DNA of 64,000 nt from Burkholderia sp. Ax-1719 (GCF_011753055.1 NZ_VWWJ01000023.1:1-64000); one strand, 5' to 3'. Shown: positions 41,673 through 50,916, counted from the stretch's first letter. The notes: generated by a model not told the origin, from the letters alone. Numbers and translations are program-made.

Positions 41673-42614
41673 TTAGGCATATTCGGCCAGCGCAGTGCGC
41701 ATTTTCTTCATCGCGCTGGCTTCGATCTGACGGATACGCTCGGCGGACACGCCAAATTCGTCAGCCAGTTCGTGCAGCGTCGAGCCGCCCGAACCGTCGT
41801 CTTCGACGTTCAGCCAGCGCGCCTCGATGATGCGGCGGCTGCGTGCGTCGAGCGCTTCAAGTGCGCTAGCGATGCCGTCGGACTGCAGACGGTCGCGCGA
41901 ACGTGCGGCCAGCACGGCGCTCGGCTCGTTGTGCGAGTCGGCCAGCCAGGCGATCGGCGCGAACGATTCTTCGCCGTCGTCATTCTGGCTTTCGAGCGCG
42001 ATGTCGGCACCCGACAGACGCGTTTCCATCTCGACGACTTCTTCGCGCTTGACGTTCAGTTCTTGCGCCAGGCCTTCGATCTCTTCCGGCGTGAACGATT
42101 GCAACCCTTGCTTGTGGCTGCGCAGGTTGAAGAACAGCTTGCGTTGCGCCTTGGTCGTCGCGACCTTCACCATGCGCCAGTTGCGCAGGATGTATTCATG
42201 GATTTCGGCCTTGATCCAGTGCATGGCGTACGACACGAGTCGAACGTTTTGCTCCGGGTCGAAGCGCTTGACGGCCTTCATCAGGCCGATGTTGCCTTCC
42301 TGGATCAGGTCGGCGTGCGGCAGACCGTAGCCAAGGTAATTGCGCGCAATCGAGACAACGAGACGCAGGTGCGACAGCACCAGGCGGCGCGCGCCTTCAA
42401 GATTGTTTTGCTCGCGGAACTCGGTCGCGAACTGGCGCTCCTCTTGCGGCGTCAACATCGGGATCCGGTTCACGGCCTGAATGTAGGCGTCGATGTTGCC
42501 CAGCTGACCGGGCAGCATGGAAGCGTTCGCGAGCGCCAGTACACCCGAACCCCCGGCCTTGGCCGACGACGGGCTAAGCATATTCGGAAGGGTCATGGTC
42601 ATTGCGTTGCTCAC
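41673..42614 (-). CDS. rpoH: RNA polymerase sigma-32 factor
   Basis: Heat-shock sigma factor. 313 residues from a GTG start with GAGGAG about 9 nt upstream. Region 2 contains HLRLVVSIARNYLGYGLPHA and DLIQEGNIGLMKAVKRFDPE, the RpoH box is in the middle (KLFFNLRSHKQGLQ), and region 4 has LHELADEFGVSAERIRQIEA. A perfect CIRCE element lies 56 nt upstream, so HrcA probably controls it. Confidence 0.96.
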   Translation of the reverse strand: MSNAMTMTLPNMLSPSSAKAGGSGVLALANASMLPGQLGNIDAYIQAVNRIPMLTPQEERQFATEFREQNNLEGARRLVLSHLRLVVSIARNYLGYGLPHADLIQEGNIGLMKAVKRFDPEQNVRLVSYAMHWIKAEIHEYILRNWRMVKVATTKAQRKLFFNLRSHKQGLQSFTPEEIEGLAQELNVKREEVVEMETRLSGADIALESQNDDGEESFAPIAWLADSHNEPSAVLAARSRDRLQSDGIASALEALDARSRRIIEARWLNVEDDGSGGSTLHELADEFGVSAERIRQIEASAMKKMRTALAEYA

Positions 42615-42669
42615 GTAGCGAACTCCTCAGGAATCTTGCAAAAGTCAGACTGCGACTCCACGGTGGATG

Positions 42670-42696
42670 TTAGCACTCTGAATCAGTGAGTGCTAA
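42670..42696. promoter_or_regulatory. CIRCE element (HrcA operator) upstream of rpoH
   Basis: Exact match to the CIRCE consensus: TTAGCACTC, 9 nt, GAGTGCTAA. It lies 56-82 nt before the rpoH start codon. HrcA bound here would repress rpoH at normal temperature and release it on heat shock. Confidence 0.93.
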
Positions 42697-43230
42697 TACT
42701 TGGAGTCTGTAGGGGCTTCATGGTTCCGGCTACCCTATCGAAAACTTGTTTCAATAGATTTCAGTGAAAAGCCGGCAGGCAAGCTGGACGGGGCTTGCGG
42801 CCCGGACGAGCCCGCACACACCGGCGGGCCGAAGAAATACTCTAGAACGAGGCCGCTTCCGGCAGGAAGCGATGCAGAAAAAGGGCTGGAATAACAGCGC
42901 TTGAAGATGATGTTTGCCACGATTCTCATCGTAGCCAGGCGGTCTTAATCTGGACTTAAATCCAGGCCTGAATTTGAGAATAATCCGACCCGAATTGTTG
43001 CCGAGAGACGTATCCCAGAGACATTGGCGCCGTCTGAAGGTGCAGCGCTGCGACACTGGGGCGCGCTTTCGTTTTGCGCGTGTGCGTTTGCCAACTCATA
43101 TTGGGGCGCTCGCTTTGATCGCAAGTATCCTTGCGCGAAATCCTGGTATAAATTTCAGCGAGACGCGTGGGGTAAATCTTCGGTGCGGGTAGGCGGATGG
43201 CCGTCGGCTCGTGCGCAAGGGGCTCGAGCA
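42697..43230. other. Intergenic region upstream of rpoH and the NTF2-like gene
   Basis: A 534-nt gap between divergent genes. It contains short inverted repeats, for example CTGGA (42950-42954)/TCCAG (42961-42965) next to the palindrome CAGGCCTG (42963-42970), and a -10-like TATAAA at 43147-43152 upstream of the NTF2-like gene. I see no gene or RNA that I can support. Confidence 0.4.
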
Positions 43231-43614
43231 ATGGCGGCAAAAGTAATCGATGCGATTCGCGGGCTGGAGCGAGAGCGCTTCCGCGCGATGGTGGACGGCG
43301 ACGGCTCGTCGCTGGATCAACTGCTTTCGGATAGCGCGACCTTCGTGCATACGAACGGCAAGCGCGAGACCAAGCAGCAGTTCATCGATGCGATCACGGC
43401 AGGGCGTCGCCGCTATCGCCAGATCGAGATCCAGTCGCAGGACGTGCTGCCCGTCGGCCGCGAGACCTGTCTGATCTCGGGCCGCGCGCTGATCGAAATG
43501 GAAGCGAACAACGGCGCGCTGCTCTATCCCATTGCCTACACGGCAATCCAGACTCAGGAGGATGGCCACTGGCGTCTGGTTGCGTGGCAGGCGACGCGTT
43601 GCGCAATCGAGTGA
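43231..43614 (+). CDS. NTF2-like (SnoaL/DUF4440) protein
   Basis: 127-residue protein with the cone-shaped NTF2-like fold. The order of segments is typical: RFRAMVDGDGSSLDQLLSDSATFVHTNGKR, then REITKQQFIDAIT-like TKQQFIDAITAGRRRY and a C-terminal HWRLVAWQATR. No catalytic residues can be assigned. It stands alone between rpoH and leuA, on the opposite strand, and its function is unknown. The ATG at 43231 is preferred; the long upstream frame has no homologous character. Confidence 0.8.
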   Translation: MAAKVIDAIRGLERERFRAMVDGDGSSLDQLLSDSATFVHTNGKRETKQQFIDAITAGRRRYRQIEIQSQDVLPVGRETCLISGRALIEMEANNGALLYPIAYTAIQTQEDGHWRLVAWQATRCAIE

Positions 43615-43651
43615 CGACCGGTAAGTCCACTCGCCGATTCCGCATGTCGGC

Positions 43652-43681
43652 CCAGAGTTAGCGCTTCAGCGCTTACTCTGG
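43652..43681. repeat. Isolated hairpin between the NTF2-like gene and leuA
   Basis: Arms CCAGAGTTAGCGC and GCGCTTACTCTGG, 13 bp with one mismatch, loop TTCA. No T-tract is seen. It may end the converging transcripts or be a solitary palindromic repeat element. Confidence 0.6.
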
Positions 43682-43806
43682 CCCCACGCAGAGCGTAAGC
43701 GGATCGGGCGCACGCCAGCGGCCCGTTATGCCGCCGGCGCTCAACGGCGCCGCCTTCTTTACTGCTTCTACAAACCTGTTCCGATAATCGGTCTTGAGCG
43801 TCGCGC

Positions 43807-45459
43807 TCAGGCCGCCGCGCGGCGATCGATCTGCGTCCACGCCGAGCGATTGACCGCGCTCACCACCGCCGCCACGACTGCCTGCGCTGCATCGTCCGCG
43901 ACACCCACGCCGTGGCGCAGCGACTGACCGCGCACCCGCGCGCCGACGAATACCGCCGTGCCGCCTTGCGCCGTACGCGTCGAGTCAAACGAGGTGATTT
44001 CAATGCCTTGACCGGCCGCTGCCGCAATCGCCGTGGCGACTGCCTGGGCGTGCGTGCCGTCAATCGACGCTGCCGCCGCAGCGGGAATTGCCACGTCGCG
44101 GCCTTCGAAGCGCACGCGGTTCGCGCCTGCATGTTCCGCCGGGCCTTGCGTCTCGAAGTACTCGCTGGCGAACAATGCGCAGATGGCGTCGCCGGTGATT
44201 TCTTCGCCGGAAGCGTCGGTGACCGTCTGCACGGCGTGGCTGAACTCGATCTGCACACGGCGCGGCGGCGTGAAACCCATGCCGCGTTCGAGCAGATACG
44301 TCGCGCCGCCCTTGCCCGACTGGCTGTTCACGCGGATCACGGCGTCATAGCTGCGGCCGAGATCGGCGGGATCGATCGGGAGATACGGCACTTCCCAGAC
44401 GGCGTCCGGCTGCTGCACGGCGAAGCCCTTGCGGATCGCGTCCTGATGCGAACCCGAAAACGCCGTGAAGACGAGATCGCCCGCATACGGATGACGCGGA
44501 TGCACGGGGAGCTGGTTGCAGCGCTCGACCACGCGGCGCACCGCATCGATATCCGAAAAATCGAGGCCCGGGTCGATGCCCTGGGTGTAGAGGTTCATCG
44601 CGAGCGTGACGATATCGACATTGCCGGTGCGCTCGCCATTGCCGAACAGGCAGCCTTCGATGCGATCCGCGCCCGCGAGCAGCGCCATTTCGGCGGCGGC
44701 CACGGCGGTGCCGCGGTCGTTATGCGGATGCACGGAAAGCACGATGCTGTCGCGATACGCGAGGTTGCGGTCCATCCACTCGATCTGGTCGGCGAAGACG
44801 TTGGGCATGGCCGCCTCGACGGTCGCCGGAAGATTCACGATCATCTTGTGATCGCGCGTCGGGCGCCACGTCTGGGCCACCGCATCGCAGACTTCGCGTG
44901 CAAACGTCAGCTCGGTCATGCTGAAGGTTTCTGGCGAATACTGGTAAGTCCAGTGCGTTTGCGGGTTTTTGTCGGCGTGTTCGCGGATGATGCGCGTGCC
45001 TTCGACCGCGAGCGCCTTCACTTCGTCCTTCGACTGGTTGAACACGATCTTGCGGAACGACGGGCAGATCGCGTTGTAGAGGTGGACGATGGCGCGCGGC
45101 ACGCCTTCGAGTGCTTCGAATGTGCGCGCGATCAGCTCTTCACGCGATTGCACGAGCACTTCGATGGTCACGTCGTCGGGAATGCGCTTTTCGTCGATCA
45201 GCTTGCGCACGAAATCGAAGTCGGTCTGCGAGGCGGACGGAAAGCCCACTTCGATTTCCTTGAAGCCGATTGCGACGAGCATTTCGAAGAATTCGGTCTT
45301 CTGCTCGATGCTCATCGGCTCGATCAGCGACTGGTTGCCGTCGCGCAGGTCGGTGCTCATCCAGATCGGCGCGCGCTCGACGGTGCGCGTCGGCCATTTG
45401 CGGCCGTTCAAACGGATGGCGGGGAAGGGGCGGTACTTCTCAGCGGGATTACGCAACAT
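43807..45459 (-). CDS. leuA: 2-isopropylmalate synthase
   Basis: First step of leucine synthesis, condensing acetyl-CoA and 2-ketoisovalerate. 550 residues, the long type found in beta-proteobacteria. The catalytic domain has the metal-binding DLRDGNQSL (about residues 38-46) and SVHPHNDRGTAVAAAEMALL (about 236-255). The C-terminal part (about 420-550) is a LeuA allosteric domain that normally binds leucine. A weak GAGG precedes the ATG. It has a long leader with an upstream ORF. Confidence 0.95.
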   Translation of the reverse strand: MLRNPAEKYRPFPAIRLNGRKWPTRTVERAPIWMSTDLRDGNQSLIEPMSIEQKTEFFEMLVAIGFKEIEVGFPSASQTDFDFVRKLIDEKRIPDDVTIEVLVQSREELIARTFEALEGVPRAIVHLYNAICPSFRKIVFNQSKDEVKALAVEGTRIIREHADKNPQTHWTYQYSPETFSMTELTFAREVCDAVAQTWRPTRDHKMIVNLPATVEAAMPNVFADQIEWMDRNLAYRDSIVLSVHPHNDRGTAVAAAEMALLAGADRIEGCLFGNGERTGNVDIVTLAMNLYTQGIDPGLDFSDIDAVRRVVERCNQLPVHPRHPYAGDLVFTAFSGSHQDAIRKGFAVQQPDAVWEVPYLPIDPADLGRSYDAVIRVNSQSGKGGATYLLERGMGFTPPRRVQIEFSHAVQTVTDASGEEITGDAICALFASEYFETQGPAEHAGANRVRFEGRDVAIPAAAAASIDGTHAQAVATAIAAAAGQGIEITSFDSTRTAQGGTAVFVGARVRGQSLRHGVGVADDAAQAVVAAVVSAVNRSAWTQIDRRAAA

Positions 45460-45652
45460 GACGAGCCTCGTTCTTCATGGTGTCGTTTGCGATGGCGGTC
45501 GGCAGCGGGCGGCTGGCGGGCTGGCGACGGAGCACGATGCGCGAAACTTCATGCGTACGGGCGGCAACCGCGGACGCAAGGAAGACGGCCACGGTGACGG
45601 CGGTAGCCGGCGCGGCGAAAGCGGACGTGAACGATGCCCATGCAACGTGCAT
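45449..45652 (-). CDS. Possible 67-codon upstream ORF in the leuA leader
   Basis: Frame from an ATG at 45652, with GAGG 5 nt upstream, that ends 11 nt inside leuA. The peptide is Ala/Val-rich near its start (TAVTVAVFLASAVAA) with no leucine run, so it is not a classical leucine leader peptide. It could control leuA by translational coupling or ribosome stalling, or it may be non-coding. Evidence is position and overlap only. Confidence 0.35.
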   Translation of the reverse strand: MHVAWASFTSAFAAPATAVTVAVFLASAVAARTHEVSRIVLRRQPASRPLPTAIANDTMKNEARHVA

Positions 45653-46042
45653 TTTGACCTCGCGACTCGTCCGGACGGTAGACGGACGAATGCAGACGAC
45701 AGGTTGTAGAGATACAGCGGATTTGGGGTACTGCGAGAACTGCTTTGGGAGGACCGCGGTGACCGGAGAGGTGGTCGTTGCGGCGCTACACCAGCTTTAG
45801 GCTAGGCGTAGCGATAGGGCCGATAGTAGGCCGTGGGCAATGCGGAGGGTGTTCGGGAAGGAACGCATTCGTCCAATGTAAATCAGGGCGCTTGCGTGTG
45901 TCAACAGGGAATTTGCAGATTGCGCGCAGGAAGATGCGCGAAGATGGGCGACGAAGCGCGCTGAAGCGATGGTGTGTATTTCGCGCATCGCCCGCGCCGC
46001 GTGGCTTTCGGCGGATCGGGCGATGTCTTCGTTGCGGCTGAC
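45460..46042 (-). other. Long leuA leader and upstream region
   Basis: A 583-nt region between leuA and ybiB on the same strand. It contains the candidate promoter at 45875-45904 and the 67-codon ORF ending inside leuA. I found no clear rho-independent terminator or known riboswitch fold by eye. Confidence 0.5.
45875..45904 (-). promoter_or_regulatory. Candidate leuA promoter
   Basis: On the minus strand: TTGACA (a perfect -35), 18-nt spacer, TACATT. Transcription would start near 45868, giving a leader of about 410 nt before leuA. Confidence 0.6.
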
Positions 46043-47023
46043 TTAACGCCTGGCGATGCGCTTGATCGTTTCGATCTGACGCGCGATTGCGTCGGGCACC
46101 GGTGCTTCGCCGCGCAGCACCGCTTCGATCCATGCGGACGTGGTCGCGGCGTCGCGGCCTTCCGGAAGATCGACTTCGGGCGCGTCGGGCGACGAGCGCT
46201 CCGGCTCGATCAGCGTTTCGCAGATGCCGTCGTGCAGCCAGTCCACCTGCACCTGGCGGCGCGTATCGGCGACAGCCTCGCCTTCGGTGCCGCGCGCGAG
46301 CAGGGCGCCGCCGATAGCCGCATCGGGATGCGCCGCGAACAGCGCGCTCAGGCTTTCGCGATAAGGCGGATGCGTGTAGTTCACCAGTCGCAAGCCCGGT
46401 TGCGCGAACGGCTGCAGCAGTTTCACCAGCGTATGCGTGGAGTTGCGCACGCCCATACGCCGACGCAGCGAGAGCAGCCGCGCGAGTTGCGGCGCGAGCG
46501 TTTCGATCGGCGCAAATGCGACTTTGCGTTCGGCAAGCTGCGCCTCGATTTCCGCGTGATCCTGCGCGGCGGGGCGGTTCAGCGCAGTGAAGATTTCCGC
46601 GCTGGTGACGCGACCCGGATCGGTGACGACGCCATGCACGAGCGTCGGCACCCCTTCGCGCGCGAGCAGCAGCGCGAGCAGCGGCACGAGATTCGGCTGC
46701 TTGCGCGCGCCGTTGTAGCTCGGGATCGACACCGGCCGATAGTCGCCTTCGGCCACCACCAGCGGCGCAAAGGACGCATGCGCGGCGGCAAGCATCGCGG
46801 CCAGTTCCTCGGCGGTTTCGCCCTTCAGGCGGTAGGCGAGCAGCACCGCGCCCAGTTCGAGATCGGAGACGCGGCCGTCAAGCATGGCCGCATACAGCGC
46901 GTGCGTGTCTTCGGACGAGAGCGAGCGCGCGCCGTGCGGCCCGCGGCCAATCTCCTTGATGAAGCGGGCGCAGGAGAAAGTGTCGGTGGAATCAGTGGAA
47001 CCGGCGGATTCGGGGGCGTTCAT
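46043..47023 (-). CDS. ybiB: YbiB-type protein (TrpD-like fold)
   Basis: DNA-binding protein of the TrpD2/YbiB family, which shares the anthranilate phosphoribosyltransferase fold but is not a tryptophan enzyme. 326 residues from the ATG at 47023; the open frame extends upstream without support. Family segments are FIKEIGRGPHGARSLSSED, DLELGAVLLAYRLKGETAEE and the loop SIPSYNGARKQPNLVPLLAL. The biological role is unclear. Confidence 0.85.
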   Translation of the reverse strand: MNAPESAGSTDSTDTFSCARFIKEIGRGPHGARSLSSEDTHALYAAMLDGRVSDLELGAVLLAYRLKGETAEELAAMLAAAHASFAPLVVAEGDYRPVSIPSYNGARKQPNLVPLLALLLAREGVPTLVHGVVTDPGRVTSAEIFTALNRPAAQDHAEIEAQLAERKVAFAPIETLAPQLARLLSLRRRMGVRNSTHTLVKLLQPFAQPGLRLVNYTHPPYRESLSALFAAHPDAAIGGALLARGTEGEAVADTRRQVQVDWLHDGICETLIEPERSSPDAPEVDLPEGRDAATTSAWIEAVLRGEAPVPDAIARQIETIKRIARR

Positions 47024-47297
47024 GGCGGCGTGGGTGCGGAAGCGGCGACGCACGCCGCTCCGTTCAATTTGGGATATCGGGGATGCAGGAAGTATCGCAC
47101 GACCCGCGCAGCCAGACCGGACGCAGTGGGGGCGGGAACCATGGACGCAGCGGGTGCGCTGTAATACGCGGTTGCCGTAACGTGATGACGCCCTCATGCC
47201 CCTGCGCGTTACACTCGTGCGTTATGTTCGTCAGGCCTCGCCGCTCGCGCGACTGCTGTGTCGGCGTCCTGGCATCATCCAAAAGACGGAGATTTCG

Positions 47298-47996
47298 ATG
47301 ACTTACGTATTCGATCCGGCGCCGCTCGCCGCTGTGCCGGTCGCTGGCAGCGATGCGCGCTTTCCGGTGCGCCGCATCTACTGTGTTGGCCGCAATTACG
47401 AGGCACATGCACGCGAGATGGGCCACGATCCGAACCGCGAGCCGCCGTTCTTCTTCGCCAAGCCTGCCGATGCCGTGCTCTATGTTGCGCCGGGCGCTGA
47501 GGCCGAATTCCCGTATCCCGATCAATCGCAGAACGTGCATTTCGAGATGGAACTCGTCGCGGCGATCGGCAAGGGCGGCAAGAACATTCCCGTCGAAAGC
47601 GCGCTGGATCACGTGTTCGGCTATGCACTGGGCCTCGATATGACGCGCCGCGACCTGCAAGCCGAAGCGAAAAAGCTCGGCCGTCCGTGGGATACGGCGA
47701 AAGGCTTCGATCATTCGGCGCCCATCGGCCCGATTCATCCGGTGGCGCAGGTTGGGCAGATCGGCAAAGGTGCGATCTGGCTGAACGTGAACGGTGAGGA
47801 AAAGCAGCGTTCGGATATTTCGCAGCTGATCTGGCCAGTTGCCGACACGATCGCATTCCTTTCGACGCTATTCGAGTTGAAGGCCGGCGATCTGATCTAC
47901 ACCGGCACGCCCGAAGGCGTGGGCGCGGTCAAGCGTGGCGACGTCATGACGGGCGGCGTAGACGGTCTGGGCGAATTCGCCGTGCGCGTGGTCTGA
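47298..47996 (+). CDS. Fumarylacetoacetate hydrolase family protein
   Basis: Metal-dependent FAH-fold enzyme. 232 residues. The start segment is RRIYCVGRNYEAHAREMG, the metal-binding acidic residues are in FEMELVAAIGKGGKNI, with GYALGLDMTRRDLQ and GDLIYTGTPEGVGAVKRGD near the end. It is the next gene before maiA, with 30 nt between. The pair points to aromatic amino acid or gentisate breakdown (fumarylpyruvate or fumarylacetoacetate substrate), but the exact substrate is not shown. A divergent spacer of 274 nt separates it from ybiB. Confidence 0.88.
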   Translation: MTYVFDPAPLAAVPVAGSDARFPVRRIYCVGRNYEAHAREMGHDPNREPPFFFAKPADAVLYVAPGAEAEFPYPDQSQNVHFEMELVAAIGKGGKNIPVESALDHVFGYALGLDMTRRDLQAEAKKLGRPWDTAKGFDHSAPIGPIHPVAQVGQIGKGAIWLNVNGEEKQRSDISQLIWPVADTIAFLSTLFELKAGDLIYTGTPEGVGAVKRGDVMTGGVDGLGEFAVRVV

Positions 47997-48026
47997 ACGA
48001 ACTAAGAAGAGGAGCGTGAGAGGAGC

Positions 48027-48674
48027 ATGAAGCTTTACAGCTATTTCCGCAGTTCGGCGTCGTATCGCGTGCGTATTGCGCTTAACCTGAAGAATCTGCC
48101 CTACGAGTACGTGCCGGTGCATCTGGTGCGCGACGGCGGCGAACAACTCAAGCCCGAGTACCGCAAGATCAATCCCGATGCGATCGTGCCGACTCTCGTC
48201 GACGACGACAATCACGCGATCCAGCAATCGCTCGCGATTATCGAATACATCGAGGAAACGCATCCTGAGCCGCCGCTGCTGCCGAAGTCGCCTGCCGACC
48301 GCGCACACGTGCGCTCGCTCGCGTTGCAGGTGGCGTGCGAAATCCATCCGATCGACAACCTGCGCGTGCTGAAGTACCTCAAGCACACGCTGGGCGTCGA
48401 CGATGCGGCCAAGGACGCGTGGTATCGCCATTGGATCGAAAGCGGTTTCGCGACGCTGGAAGAACGGCTCGCGAACGACCCGCGCACGGGCAAGCTTTGC
48501 TTTGGCGATACGCCGACCATCGCCGACCTGTGCCTCGTGCCGCAGGTGTTCAACGCGCATCGCTTCAAGATCGACACGACGCGCTATCCGACGATCCAGC
48601 GCATCTGCGACTACGCCGGGCAACTCGATGCCTTCGTGCGCGCTGCGCCGGGTGCGCAGCCGGACGCGGAATGA
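48027..48674 (+). CDS. maiA: Maleylacetoacetate isomerase (zeta-class GST)
   Basis: Glutathione-dependent cis-trans isomerase. 215 residues. The N-terminal thioredoxin fold has the active-site SSASYRVRIALNLK (about 10-23) and the glutathione-binding VPTLVDDDNHAIQQSLAIIE. The C-terminal helical domain includes CFGDTPTIADLCLVPQVFNA. AGAGGAG precedes the start. It may instead isomerise maleylpyruvate if the upstream FAH gene acts on fumarylpyruvate. Confidence 0.92.
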   Translation: MKLYSYFRSSASYRVRIALNLKNLPYEYVPVHLVRDGGEQLKPEYRKINPDAIVPTLVDDDNHAIQQSLAIIEYIEETHPEPPLLPKSPADRAHVRSLALQVACEIHPIDNLRVLKYLKHTLGVDDAAKDAWYRHWIESGFATLEERLANDPRTGKLCFGDTPTIADLCLVPQVFNAHRFKIDTTRYPTIQRICDYAGQLDAFVRAAPGAQPDAE

Positions 48675-48700
48675 CGCGAAGATAAGCGTCGATAGATGCA

Positions 48701-48737
48701 AAAAGGGCGCCGTTCGTGAGAGCGGCGCCCTTTTACT
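48701..48737. terminator. Terminator between maiA and ftsY
   Basis: AAAAGGGCGCCG/CGGCGCCCTTTT, a 12-bp hairpin with a 10-nt loop, between convergent genes. Useful in both directions. Confidence 0.85.
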
Positions 48738-48764
48738 TTCAGCACATCTGCGGCTGCAAGCGGA

Positions 48765-49907
48765 TCAGCTACCCAGCAGCGCGTCCGCGAATTCCTCGGC
48801 CACGAATGGCTGCAGATCTTCGACCTTCTCGCCCACGCCGATGAAATACACCGGCACCGGGCGCTGGCGAGCAATCGCCGCCAGAATGCCGCCCTTGGCC
48901 GTGCCGTCGAGCTTGGTCACGATCAGGCCCGTGAGGCCCAACGCGTCATCGAAAACCTTCACCTGCGTGAGCGCGTTCTGACCCGTGTTGGCGTCGATCA
49001 CGAGCAGCACTTCGTGCGGCGCGCCGTCGAAAGCCTTGCCGATCACGCGCTTGACCTTCTTCAGCTCGTCCATCAGGTGCAGCTGCGTCGGCAGACGGCC
49101 GGCGGTATCCGCCATCACGACATTGATGCCGCGTGCGCGCGCCGCGTTCACGGCGTCGAAGATCACCGCGGCCGGGTCGCCGCTTTCCTGCTGCACGACC
49201 GTAACGTTGTTGCGCTCGCCCCAGATCGTCAGCTGCTCGCGCGCGGCGGCGCGGAAGGTGTCGCCGGCGGCCAGCAGCACGCTCTGGTCGAAGCTCTGCA
49301 GATGCTTGGCCAGCTTGCCGATGCTGGTGGTCTTACCCGCGCCGTTCACGCCCGCGATCATCATCACGAGCGGTTGCGCGCGGCCCAGCATGAGCGAGCG
49401 TTCGAGCGGCTTGAGCAGGTCGATCAGCAACTGGCGCAGCGCGGTTTTCACCTGTTGCGCTTCGGTCAGGCGTTCGGCGCGCACTTTCTGGCGCAGCGCT
49501 TCGAGCAGATATTCGGTGGCGTCCACGCCCGCGTCTGACATCAGCAGCGCGGTTTCGAGCTCTTCGTAGAGATCGTCGTCGATCTTCGCGTTGACGAAGA
49601 TGCTCTGGATGTTCGAGCCGGTCTTGGACAGACCCGAGCGCAGGCGCGACAGCCAGGATTGCTTGGCGACGGCGTCAGGCGCGGGCGGCGGCACGATTTC
49701 GACGGCGTCGAATTCGGCTTCGCTGCTTTCATCGTCCGCGATGATTTCGTTGGCTTCGGCGGCTTGCGGCGCATGCGGCTCGATTGCGGCGGGCGCTTCA
49801 GGCGTTTCTAGCGCCTCGTTGGCCTCGTGCGCTTCGTCCTGTGCGGCTTCGGCTGCATCGTTCCCGGCGCCCTTCGAGCCCCGGAGTCGTTTGAAGAAAC
49901 TGAACAT
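48765..49907 (-). CDS. ftsY: Signal recognition particle receptor FtsY
   Basis: SRP GTPase that targets ribosome-nascent chain complexes to the membrane. 380 residues. The first 75 are the acidic Glu/Ala-rich A domain. The NG domain follows, with the P-loop GVNGAGKTTSIGKLAKHL (about 186-203), DTFRAAAREQL, DTAGRLPTQLHLM and TKLDGTAKGG. The first residues MFSFFKRLRGSKG support the start. Confidence 0.96.
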   Translation of the reverse strand: MFSFFKRLRGSKGAGNDAAEAAQDEAHEANEALETPEAPAAIEPHAPQAAEANEIIADDESSEAEFDAVEIVPPPAPDAVAKQSWLSRLRSGLSKTGSNIQSIFVNAKIDDDLYEELETALLMSDAGVDATEYLLEALRQKVRAERLTEAQQVKTALRQLLIDLLKPLERSLMLGRAQPLVMMIAGVNGAGKTTSIGKLAKHLQSFDQSVLLAAGDTFRAAAREQLTIWGERNNVTVVQQESGDPAAVIFDAVNAARARGINVVMADTAGRLPTQLHLMDELKKVKRVIGKAFDGAPHEVLLVIDANTGQNALTQVKVFDDALGLTGLIVTKLDGTAKGGILAAIARQRPVPVYFIGVGEKVEDLQPFVAEEFADALLGS

Positions 49908-50130
49908 GATCTGGTGTGGTGGGATCGCGTTGCGGGTCTGACCGAGGGACGGTCATCGACGTCGAAGATGCGGGCAACGCGTGGAAAACACAGCATTTTA
50001 TCAGGCGGCTCCGGGCGCGTCGCCGCGACGGGCCTGCAGCGTGCGCGCGCCCCTGTGGTAACGTTCGCGCAATAGCACGTCGGCGCGCTCACGCGCGGAC
50101 AATCGTACTCATTCATCCAGTAGAACCCGT

Positions 50131-50796
50131 ATGGCCCGTTCATCTATCCTGCGCCCGCAAAGCGCCAAAGCCGCCGCAAGGCTCGAGGCGAAGCCCGCCG
50201 CGAAGCCTGCTGTCAAGGCGCCCGTCAACGCGCCGCATTCGATCCGCATCATCGGCGGCGAGTGGAAGCGCACGCCGCTGCCGGTGCTCAATCTCGAAGG
50301 CCTGCGTCCCACGCCCGATCGCGTACGTGAGACGCTGTTCAACTGGCTCGGCCAGCAACTCGATGGCCAGCGCTGTCTCGATCTGTTCGCGGGCAGCGGC
50401 GCGCTGGGCTTCGAGGCCGCCTCGCGCGGCGCGGCGCGCGTCGTGATGGTCGAGCGCAGCGCGCGCGCCGCCGCCCAATTGCGCGCCAATCAGGCGCGTC
50501 TGGGCGCCAAGACGATCGAAATCGCCGAAGCCGATGCGCTGCGTCTGGCCGCCAATCTCGCGCCGGGCTCGTTCGATGTGGTGTTCCTCGATCCGCCGTT
50601 TGGCGATGAGGCGCTGCTCACTCGCTCGCTCGAACTGGCCGCGCCGCTCGTGGCCGCCGACGGCTGGCTCTATGTCGAATCCGGTGAGCCGGTTGATCCG
50701 GCTTCGCAGCCCGCGCTGGCGGGCTGGAGCGTGGTGCGCGAGGGCAAGGCGGGAGCGGTCCGCTATCATTTGCTGCAGCGCGAAAATGAGGAATAA
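50131..50796 (+). CDS. rsmD: 16S rRNA (guanine(966)-N(2))-methyltransferase
   Basis: Methylates G966 in 16S rRNA. 221 residues, about 30 longer at the N-terminus than E. coli RsmD because of an Ala/Lys-rich stretch. Motifs are IRIIGGEWKRTPLPVL, DRVRETLFNWL, the SAM motif CLDLFAGSGALGFEAASRGA and the NPPF-type catalytic motif VFLDPPFGDEAL. Divergent from ftsY and followed by coaD, as is common. Confidence 0.95.
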   Translation: MARSSILRPQSAKAAARLEAKPAAKPAVKAPVNAPHSIRIIGGEWKRTPLPVLNLEGLRPTPDRVRETLFNWLGQQLDGQRCLDLFAGSGALGFEAASRGAARVVMVERSARAAAQLRANQARLGAKTIEIAEADALRLAANLAPGSFDVVFLDPPFGDEALLTRSLELAAPLVAADGWLYVESGEPVDPASQPALAGWSVVREGKAGAVRYHLLQRENEE

Positions 50797-50916
50797 TGCG
50801 CGTTCGATAATGAAGCGGGCGGGCGTCATCCGGCGTCACGCAGGCACTCGCGCATGCCGCGCAGATCATAAAGTGGCGTGGCAATGCGCCCCATTTCTGT
50901 TGAGAGGAGAAGCCTC

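Noticed and set aside
45460..45868. Classical leucine attenuator or T-box before leuA
   Set aside because: The upstream ORF has no leucine-codon run and no terminator with a T-tract is visible; no T-box signature motif is present.
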